The notes under the pieces were generated by a model. That model had not been told where the DNA came from, searched no databases, and was given only the letters and a program-made list of their open reading frames with translations. A stretch of 64,000 bases of DNA, from assembly GCF_017696075.1 (NCBI RefSeq), contig NZ_JAAORI010000003.1, forward strand, positions 496,001 through 560,000. Direction: 5' to 3'. The DNA is from Prochlorococcus marinus XMU1411 (lineage in GTDB: Bacteria; Cyanobacteriota; Cyanobacteriia; PCC-6307; Cyanobiaceae). The position numbers and the translations under genes are program-made. This document shows, one piece after another, positions 56,926 through 64,000 of this stretch; the first letter of the stretch is position 1, and every line of letters begins with the position of its first letter.

Positions 56926-56926
56926 T

Positions 56927-59900
56927 TCAGAATTCGTTTTTTTCAATTATTGAATCAGTATTAATAATTATGTTCTTTAAATTTTCAATGACATCTGATG
57001 AACAATTATTCCACATTTTTCTATTGACAATTTCAAGAAATCTTTGTGCAATATCTCTTAAAGCCCATGGATTATTCTCTAGAAAGAAATTCCTAAGATC
57101 CAGATCACATAACCATGATTTATAAACTTCCTCATAACACCAATCTGAAACTACTTCAGTAGAAGCATCAAAAGCATATAAGTAATCTAGTGTAGCTGAA
57201 AATTCAAACGCTCCTTTATAACCATTATCTTTCATTCCATTTATCCATTTAGGGTTAAGTATTCTTGATATAACAACATTATTAATTTCATCTTGTAATT
57301 TTGAAATTTTAGATAATCCAAATTTTGATAAATCACCATGATACATTTCAGGTAATTTACCGCTCAATTTTTTTACTGCTGAAGATAATCCACCCTGAAA
57401 CTGATAATAATCATCAGAATCTAAAATATCATGTTCCTTATTATCTTGGTTATGAACAACTAACTGCACATTTTTAAGAGCATTTTCTAATGATTTTTTA
57501 TCCTCTATAGGTTCAAGATTATCAGTGTAAATCCACTTACTCCAATTAAGAAAAGATTCTCCAAAATCATCAATATTTTCCCAATTAGAATTTGAAATTA
57601 GTTCTTGCAGACCAGCTCCATATGAACCTGGCGCTGACCCAAATATACGATTAATTGAATCACCATCCCTTGATGCCCCAGCAAGAGGGTTAAATTTATC
57701 ATCCTCATTAAGATTAGAAACAAGATTTATTGCTTTAGAAGTTAATTTAACTAACTGTGGAAATGCATCTCTAAACATTCCCGAAATCCTTAAAGTAACA
57801 TCAACCCTTGGTCTTTCGAGAACAGATAAAGGAATGATTTCTAGATCAACTACTCTTCTTGAAGGCCCATCCCAAATAGGCTGTACTCCTAATAAATATA
57901 GTATTTGACAAATGTCTTCACCACCATTTCTCATTGTGGATGTTGCCCATACAGATATTGCTAAATTTTTTAAATCTTCTCCATTATCTTGTTTGTATAA
58001 ATCAAGTATTTGTGAAGCAGACTGACAACCAACACTCCATGCTGATTCAGTTGGCAGTCCTCTCGAATCAACTGAAAAGAAATTTTTACCAGTGGGTAAA
58101 GTTTCAGTTTTACCTCTCGTAGGGGCTCCAGATGGACCACTTTTTACATATTTTCCATTTAATGAATTAATAAATGATAATTTCTCATTATATGAAGAAT
58201 TAATGATTGGAATAAGAATCTCTTTTTTTAATAATAAAAAATACTTATAATGTTTTTTTTCATTAAAGAAATAGTCTATTATTTTCTGATTTTTATATTT
58301 TTCTAAATTTTTTATATTGATATTCTTTTTGTAAAAAAACAAATATATTAAATACTTTGCTTGTTGTTCCAAAAAATCAATAGCAATTCTAAAGTTTAAA
58401 ATGTTTTTGTTGGAAAAAGTCAATAATATTTTTTTATCCTTTTCACTTAACATTTGATCATATTGATTTGTCCAAGGATTCAAATCTAGTTGTAAATGTT
58501 TTGCTATATATTGAATAACACCAATTCGGTTGGCATTTGGTACTCTAGCAATACACAAGAATAAATTTATTTCATTAATGTCATTCTGCCTATTACCAAA
58601 AATATGCAAGCCTGTCCTAATTTGAGATTCTTTAATTTTGCAAAGAAAGGAATCAATTTCTTCTATTTGATTATTTTTATTCTTTAAAGTAATTTCGCTA
58701 AAATCTTTTTTAATTAATTCAAAAATGGAATTTTCTATTATTTCAATCCGATTAGAATTTAATAATTTTGCTTCAAAATATTCGTCTAAATAATTTTCTA
58801 ATATTGAATATTTTCCATATAATTCTGACCTATCCAAAGGAGGGGTTAAATGATCAATAATTGTTGCAGCAGTTCTTCTTTTAGCTTGGGATCCTTCTCC
58901 AGGATCATTTACGATAAAGGGATATATGTTTGGTATAGCTGGACAAATAATATTTGGAAAACATTTATTGCTGAGACCTATAGATTTACCAGGTAACCAT
59001 TCAACAGTCCCATGTTTACCAATATGGCACATAGCATTTGCATTAAATACTTTTTCAATCCAAAAATATTGTGCTAAATATCTATGGGGAGGTGGAAGAT
59101 CGGGAGAATGAATATCTCTATCAGTGAAAGCGTCATAACCTCGTTGAGGTTGAATCAATAATGTTATTTTTCCGAATCTAATACCATTTATTGAGAAGCC
59201 TTTATTATCTAGATCGATCGCATCAGATGGTTTACCCCAACGACTAACAATAATATTTTTGGGATCAATTTCTAAATAATTCCAATATTTTAAATATTCA
59301 CTAAGTGGTAAGTAATCTAATGGTTTATTATTTTGAGATTCAATATCATTAGTTCTAGTTTTTATAAGCATTGACATTAATTCCGAAGAATCTTGAGGAT
59401 AATTACAAGATCCAAGGTCATAACCTTCTTCTTTTAACCAATTAAGAATATTTATTATTGAAGATGGTGTATTTAGACCAACGCCATTTCCGATTCTTCC
59501 ATTCTTTACTGGATAATTACTAATTACTAAACAAATTCTTTTATCAAAATTATTAAGTTTCTGAAGTTTCACATAATTTGTTGCTAATTTTGAAATCCAT
59601 TGAATACCTACTTGATCAGCTTTGTAACTAGTTATTTCACTATATAGTGTATTTTTCATAGAAATTATTTCTTTAAATGCTGAAGGAGAGGTAGTAATTC
59701 TTCCATCAAATTCAGGAATAATTATTTGCATTAATAAATCAGATGAATTCATTCCAATAGATGAATTCAACCACTTTTTTCTTGATCTATTAGAAGAAAG
59801 AAGCTGTAAAATTGGAATTTTAAGAGAAGTAAAAATATTTGTTGAATTTTCAATTAAATCATTATTTTTGATTTGAGATGAAGAAAATGAAGTTGTGGTA

Positions 59901-60664
59901 ATTATTAGTTTAATATCTTCTTTTTTAAAAATGTCTATTAATTTCTTCTGAATAATATGATCTTTTAGTGTTGAAATAAAAAATGTTTTAGGAGATAGAC
60001 CGCATTTTCTTAATTGCAAGTTAAGTTTTTCGTTTACTTCAATTTCATTAGCTAAAAAAAGTGATTTATAGGATATTATTCCTATCTTTTCGCCTTTTTC
60101 ATTTTTCCAATCATATAAATAGGGATCTGCGTAAAAAGTAATATTCAAAAACTCATCAGGAATTAATTTTTCATCTACAACTAAATAATTTAAACAATTA
60201 AGAAACTTTCTATAATTATCCAGTCCTCCAGATCTTAGTAATCTAGAAATATTTAATGCAATATTTTTATCTATACTACTTATTTCACATAAGGAAATTT
60301 CCTGATCAATGGTACCTGATAGGATTACTAACTTCCTTTTTTTATTAACTGATTGCCAATTTAAAAGTTGTTCAATTCCATAGTTCCATGTACCTTTATC
60401 TCCAAATATTCTAAGTACGACAACTTTTGCATAATTAATTGTTTTTAATAAATAATTATCTATTTGAGCTGAGGAATTTAAATTAGAAATTTCTAAAGCT
60501 CTTATATTATTTTTTAATGAAGCAAATTCTTTTTCTATCAATAAGTTTGATATAAGGTTTAAATCTGCCTTGACACTTGTTATAAAAATAAAATCTGCAG
60601 CTGGTTGCTCAATTAAATCATTCTTATTCTTTTCATTTCCTGCTATATTTGATATCCTGTGCAT
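56927..60664 (-). CDS. cobN: Cobaltochelatase subunit CobN
   Basis: Large subunit of the aerobic-pathway cobalt chelatase, inserting Co2+ into hydrogenobyrinate diamide; homologous to ChlH. The 1245-aa protein has signature runs QRGYDAFTDRDIHSPDLPPPH, GKHGTVEWLPGKS, FIVNDPGEGSQAKRR and ERPRVDVTLRISGMFRD, all of the CobN/BchH family. N-terminal length, and the AIPNIYPFIVNDPGEGSQA context, favour CobN over ChlH, but ChlH orthology can be confused. B12-dependent metH lies 1 kb away. ATG start. Confidence 0.9.
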   Translation of the reverse strand: MHRISNIAGNEKNKNDLIEQPAADFIFITSVKADLNLISNLLIEKEFASLKNNIRALEISNLNSSAQIDNYLLKTINYAKVVVLRIFGDKGTWNYGIEQLLNWQSVNKKRKLVILSGTIDQEISLCEISSIDKNIALNISRLLRSGGLDNYRKFLNCLNYLVVDEKLIPDEFLNITFYADPYLYDWKNEKGEKIGIISYKSLFLANEIEVNEKLNLQLRKCGLSPKTFFISTLKDHIIQKKLIDIFKKEDIKLIITTTSFSSSQIKNNDLIENSTNIFTSLKIPILQLLSSNRSRKKWLNSSIGMNSSDLLMQIIIPEFDGRITTSPSAFKEIISMKNTLYSEITSYKADQVGIQWISKLATNYVKLQKLNNFDKRICLVISNYPVKNGRIGNGVGLNTPSSIINILNWLKEEGYDLGSCNYPQDSSELMSMLIKTRTNDIESQNNKPLDYLPLSEYLKYWNYLEIDPKNIIVSRWGKPSDAIDLDNKGFSINGIRFGKITLLIQPQRGYDAFTDRDIHSPDLPPPHRYLAQYFWIEKVFNANAMCHIGKHGTVEWLPGKSIGLSNKCFPNIICPAIPNIYPFIVNDPGEGSQAKRRTAATIIDHLTPPLDRSELYGKYSILENYLDEYFEAKLLNSNRIEIIENSIFELIKKDFSEITLKNKNNQIEEIDSFLCKIKESQIRTGLHIFGNRQNDINEINLFLCIARVPNANRIGVIQYIAKHLQLDLNPWTNQYDQMLSEKDKKILLTFSNKNILNFRIAIDFLEQQAKYLIYLFFYKKNINIKNLEKYKNQKIIDYFFNEKKHYKYFLLLKKEILIPIINSSYNEKLSFINSLNGKYVKSGPSGAPTRGKTETLPTGKNFFSVDSRGLPTESAWSVGCQSASQILDLYKQDNGEDLKNLAISVWATSTMRNGGEDICQILYLLGVQPIWDGPSRRVVDLEIIPLSVLERPRVDVTLRISGMFRDAFPQLVKLTSKAINLVSNLNEDDKFNPLAGASRDGDSINRIFGSAPGSYGAGLQELISNSNWENIDDFGESFLNWSKWIYTDNLEPIEDKKSLENALKNVQLVVHNQDNKEHDILDSDDYYQFQGGLSSAVKKLSGKLPEMYHGDLSKFGLSKISKLQDEINNVVISRILNPKWINGMKDNGYKGAFEFSATLDYLYAFDASTEVVSDWCYEEVYKSWLCDLDLRNFFLENNPWALRDIAQRFLEIVNRKMWNNCSSDVIENLKNIIINTDSIIEKNEF

Positions 60665-60736
60665 TTTTATATATAAATAAGGTTTAGAATACGTAAGTAG
60701 GATAAAACAAGTTTACCTTAATTAAATAAATTAAAT

Positions 60737-61651
60737 ATGCATGAATTTCTTCCATACGCCTGGTTCGAAGGTAAATGTATTCAATTTAAAGAAGCAAAAA
60801 TATCAATAGCTACTCATGCACTACATTACGGTACTGCTGCATTTGGAGGAATGCGAGCGATACCTAACCCAACAAACAAAGAAGAATTCCTTTTGTTTAG
60901 AACTGATAAACATATAAAAAGATTATCTCAAAGTGCAAAATTACTCTTAACTGAAATTTCTGAAGAATATATTTTTAAAGCCTTAGAAGAAGTTATAAAA
61001 AGAAACAAGCCAGAAAAACCTATCTATATAAGACCATTTGTTTATACAAGCGATTTAGGTATAGCTCCAAGGCTACACAATATTGAAACAGATTTCTTTA
61101 TTTATTGTATTGAACTAGGAGATTATTTATCCCCAGATGGTGTTTCTTGTAGAATGAGTAGTTGGACAAGACAAGAAGATAGATCTCTCCCCTTAAGAGG
61201 AAAAATAAGTGGAGCATATATTACTAGTTCATTAGCTAAAACAGAAGCTAGTTTATCGGGTTTTGATGAAGCCCTACTATTAAATTCAAGTGGTAAGGTA
61301 AGCGAAGCTAGTGGTATGAATTTATTTATTGTAAGGAATGGAGACTTAATCACTCCTGGTGTTGATCAAGATATCCTTGAGGGTATTACTAGAGCTAGTG
61401 TAATTGAATTAGCAAAATCATTTGGAATAAATGTAATTGAGAGGCCTGTTGATAAAACAGAATTATTAATAGCAGATGAAGTTTTTCTAACTGGGACAGC
61501 AGCCAAAATTACACCAGTTAAAAAAATTGAATCAACTGAATTAAATGTTGAAAGACCAATAATGAATAAATTAAAAAGTAAACTTATAGAAATAACAGAA
61601 GGTCGTTCTCAAGACTATGATAATTGGGTAACAAGAATTTCACTAAAATAA
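60737..61651 (+). CDS. ilvE: Branched-chain amino acid aminotransferase IlvE
   Basis: PLP class IV aminotransferase, last step of leucine, isoleucine and valine synthesis. The 304-aa protein has ALHYGTAAFGGMRA (about 28-41), the PLP lysine region LRGKISGAYITSSLAKTEA, and EASGMNLFIVRNG, plus DQDILEGITRASVIELAKS. ATG start, divergent from cobN with 72 bp between and 17 bp before metH. ilvA in the window supplies an earlier step. Confidence 0.93.
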   Translation: MHEFLPYAWFEGKCIQFKEAKISIATHALHYGTAAFGGMRAIPNPTNKEEFLLFRTDKHIKRLSQSAKLLLTEISEEYIFKALEEVIKRNKPEKPIYIRPFVYTSDLGIAPRLHNIETDFFIYCIELGDYLSPDGVSCRMSSWTRQEDRSLPLRGKISGAYITSSLAKTEASLSGFDEALLLNSSGKVSEASGMNLFIVRNGDLITPGVDQDILEGITRASVIELAKSFGINVIERPVDKTELLIADEVFLTGTAAKITPVKKIESTELNVERPIMNKLKSKLIEITEGRSQDYDNWVTRISLK

Positions 61652-61668
61652 ATTAATTTTTACCTAAA

Positions 61669-64000
61669 ATGGAATCTTTCAGAACCTATCTAAATAGAGA
61701 TGAAAAACCATTAATTATTTTTGACGGAGGTACTGGAACATCTTTTCAGAACTTAAATCTTACTGCAGATGACTTTGGAGGAAAAGAATTAGAGGGATGT
61801 AATGAAAACCTTGTTTTATCATCGCCAGAGGTGGTTGAGAAGGTTCATAATTCATTTTTAGAAGCAGGTTGTCATGTTATAGAAACTAATACCTTTGGAG
61901 CCTCATCAATTGTTCTTGATGAATATGATATTGCGGATAAGGCTTATGAGATAAATAAAAATGCGGCATTTATAGCAAAAAAAGCTGCTGCGAAATACTC
62001 ATCAGTTGATAAACCAAGGTTTGTAGCAGGTTCAATTGGGCCAACAACTAAATTACCCACCTTAGGACATATAGGTTTTGATGAATTAAAGCAATCATAT
62101 AAAGAACAAATTTATGGTCTTATAGATGGAGGAGTTGATCTTCTTTTGATTGAAACTTGTCAGGATGTTTTACAAATTAAATCTGCCTTATTAGCATCAA
62201 AAGAAATTCTTGAAAGTAAAAATATTGATATACCTTTAATGGTATCTATAACAATGGAAACAACAGGTACTATGCTTGTTGGATCTGATATTGCATCTGC
62301 ATTAACAATATTAGAGCCATTTAATATAGATATCCTTGGACTTAATTGTGCAACTGGTCCAGAGCAAATGAAGGAACATATTCAATATTTGTCTGAAAAT
62401 TCTCCCTTCGCTATAAGCTGTATTCCAAATGCAGGTCTTCCTGAAAATATTGGTGGTGTTGCTCACTATAGATTAAAGCCAATAGAATTAAAGATGCAGT
62501 TAATGAATTTTATATATGACTTTAATGTTCAATTAATAGGTGGATGTTGTGGGACAACACCTGAACATATAAAATACCTGTCTTCAATAATCGATGAAAT
62601 AATTGATAATAAAAGGTCTAACAACAATGGTAAGAAAAATTCAAGCGGTTTTATTCCATCTGCCTCATCAATATATAACTCTGTGCCATACAAGCAAGAC
62701 AATTCAATTTTAATAGTAGGAGAAAGATTAAATGCAAGTGGATCGAAAAAAGTAAGGGAGTTATTAAATAACGACGATTGGGACGGCTTAGTTGCAATTG
62801 CCAAGCAACAACAAAAAGAAAATGCTCACGTTCTTGATGTAAATGTCGATTATGTAGGAAGAGATGGAGTGAAAGATATGAATGAAATAACTTCAAGACT
62901 AGTTACAAATATAAATTTACCATTAATGATTGACTCTACAGATGCTGACAAAATGGAAAGTGGATTAAAGTCAGCTGGTGGTAAATGTATTATAAATTCA
63001 ACCAATTACGAAGATGGCAATGAAAGGTTTGATCAAGTTCTAAATTTAGCGTTAGGGTATGGTTCAGGTCTTGTTATCGGAACAATTGATGAAGATGGAA
63101 TGGCAAGGAATTCAGAAAAAAAATATAAGATTGTCAAACGAGCGATTGATAGAACAAGAGAATGTGGTTTGTCAGATTATGAGCTATTTTTTGATCCATT
63201 AGCTCTGCCAATATCCACAGGGATAGAAGAAGATAGATTAAACGCTAAAGAAACTATTAATGCTATATTAAAAATTCGTGAAAATTACCCAGATATTCAT
63301 ATCATACTTGGGATATCAAACATTAGTTTTGGTCTTTCACCATTATCAAGAATTAATCTAAATTCAATATTTTTAGATGAATGCATTAAAGCAGGATTAG
63401 ATTCTGCTATCATCGCACCAAATAAAATTTTGCCATTATCAAAAATTTCTCAAGAAACTAAAAAGCTTTGCTTAGATTTGATTTATGATAAAAGAGAATT
63501 TGAAGATGATATTTGTATTTATGATCCATTAGTAGAATTAACAAAGGCTTTTCAAGATTTATCTATTCAAGATTTCAAAAAAGCATCTTCAGAAAATAAA
63601 AACCTAACTCTTGAAGAAAGTCTGAAAAATCATATTATCGATGGAGAAAAAATAGGATTAGAAGATCAATTAAATAAAGCGTTAAAAAAATATAAACCTC
63701 TTGAAATAATTAATACCTTTTTACTAGATGGGATGAAAGTTGTAGGAGATTTATTTGGCTCAGGTCAAATGCAATTGCCATTTGTACTCCAATCCGCTGA
63801 AACAATGAAATTTGCTGTTTCAATTTTAGAACCATATATGGAAACTGTAGATGAAAACATATCAAATGGAAAACTCTTAATTGCAACTGTAAAAGGCGAT
63901 GTACATGATATTGGAAAAAATTTGGTAGATATAATACTTACAAATAATGGTTATGACGTAATAAATCTAGGAATAAAGCAAGATGTTTCAGCAATTATAG
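61669..64000 (+). CDS. metH: Cobalamin-dependent methionine synthase MetH, 5' part (3' end outside window)
   Basis: Transfers methyl from 5-methyl-THF to homocysteine through B12. The frame is open from ATG 61669 to the window edge, about 777 residues of an expected ~1180. The homocysteine domain has zinc cysteines C227 (LGLNCATG), C293 and C294 ([11 protein letters not shown]). The pterin domain includes [12 protein letters not shown]. The B12-binding domain has the D744-x-H746-xx-G749 motif ([10 protein letters not shown]), equal to E. coli His759. It lies 17 bp after ilvE. The reactivation domain is not visible here. Confidence 0.95.
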   Translation, partial: MESFRTYLNRDEKPLIIFDGGTGTSFQNLNLTADDFGGKELEGCNENLVLSSPEVVEKVHNSFLEAGCHVIETNTFGASSIVLDEYDIADKAYEINKNAAFIAKKAAAKYSSVDKPRFVAGSIGPTTKLPTLGHIGFDELKQSYKEQIYGLIDGGVDLLLIETCQDVLQIKSALLASKEILESKNIDIPLMVSITMETTGTMLVGSDIASALTILEPFNIDILGLNCATGPEQMKEHIQYLSENSPFAISCIPNAGLPENIGGVAHYRLKPIELKMQLMNFIYDFNVQLIGGCCGTTPEHIKYLSSIIDEIIDNKRSNNNGKKNSSGFIPSASSIYNSVPYKQDNSILIVGERLNASGSKKVRELLNNDDWDGLVAIAKQQQKENAHVLDVNVDYVGRDGVKDMNEITSRLVTNINLPLMIDSTDADKMESGLKSAGGKCIINSTNYEDGNERFDQVLNLALGYGSGLVIGTIDEDGMARNSEKKYKIVKRAIDRTRECGLSDYELFFDPLALPISTGIEEDRLNAKETINAILKIRENYPDIHIILGISNISFGLSPLSRINLNSIFLDECIKAGLDSAIIAPNKILPLSKISQETKKLCLDLIYDKREFEDDICIYDPLVELTKAFQDLSIQDFKKASSENKNLTLEESLKNHIIDGEKIGLEDQLNKALKKYKPLEIINTFLLDGMKVVGDLFGSGQMQLPFVLQSAETMKFAVSILEPYMETVDENISNGKLLIATVKGDVHDIGKNLVDIILTNNGYDVINLGIKQDVSAII

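Noticed and set aside
1-64000. CRISPR arrays, insertion sequences, integrases, prophage or defence islands
   Set aside because: No regularly spaced repeats, transposase or integrase-like proteins were seen, and the only tRNA (36691-36777) has no nearby integrase or duplicated 3' end.

Overview
This window looks like core chromosome of a very AT-rich, streamlined marine picocyanobacterium, most likely a high-light Prochlorococcus. G+C is near 30 % by eye. The supporting evidence is oxygenic photosynthesis genes (psaK, psb28, a GUN4-domain protein, Ycf49- and Ycf19-type proteins, hemJ), cyanobacterial families of unknown function (DUF3082, DUF3110, DUF1995, DUF3593), very short intergenic gaps, many 1-26 bp gene overlaps, and frequent TTG/GTG starts. 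I see no rRNA, CRISPR array, insertion sequence, integrase, prophage or plasmid module. No stretch longer than about 215 bases lacks a gene or RNA.

Layout, left to right. 0-1 kb: the 3' part of dnaG. 1-3.2 kb: a minus-strand umuD-umuC cassette followed by a small HExxH-type putative metalloprotein, with a LexA-like palindrome in front. 3.3-6.4 kb: rlmH and an Asn-rich protein (minus), then ksgA-ispE-DUF3082 (plus). 6.4-10 kb: pdhB-secD-secF and a small membrane protein. 10-15 kb: AI-2E-type permease, psb28, mnmH, a GUN4-domain protein, an anti-sigma-like ATPase and a methyltransferase. 15-20 kb: glnA (with candidate NtcA promoter and a clear terminator), a class V aminotransferase, tadA, a group II PLP decarboxylase and a 45-aa membrane protein. 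20-26 kb (minus): pyruvate kinase, ABC permease, bioY, lspA and a DUF697-type GTPase. 25.6-30.7 kb: MazG-like, yggT, scpB, ilvA, dxs, psaK. 30.7-36.7 kb (minus): ycf49/DUF3593, a secreted peroxiredoxin, rpmB, htpG, hisZ, an inositol monophosphatase and an FdC2-type ferredoxin, then tRNA-Ser(GGA). 37-42.5 kb: dnaK-dnaJ-DUF3110-cyclophilin, then ribBA. 42.6-53 kb: argC, purN, pgi, leuS, and a tightly coupled dapF-cysteine desulfurase-DUF1995-dacB run, then coaD. 53-64 kb: flavin reductase, uvrC, hemJ, PHP protein, cobN, ilvE and the 5' two thirds of metH.

Together the genes cover central metabolism (pdhB, pyk, pgi, dxs/ispE), amino acids (glnA, ilvA, ilvE, hisZ, argC, dapF, metH), cofactors (ribBA, coaD, cobN, hemJ, bioY), DNA repair (umuDC, uvrC), protein export and folding (secDF, lspA, htpG, dnaKJ) and photosynthesis support. 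cobN and B12-dependent metH sit close together, consistent with B12 synthesis and use. The window is mostly ordinary. The most unusual element is the small putative metalloprotease at the end of the umuDC cassette. Other points worth checking are an scpB reading frame with no standard start, two unlisted small membrane proteins, a ferredoxin with a C-terminal extension, and C-terminal extensions on RibBA and pyruvate kinase.
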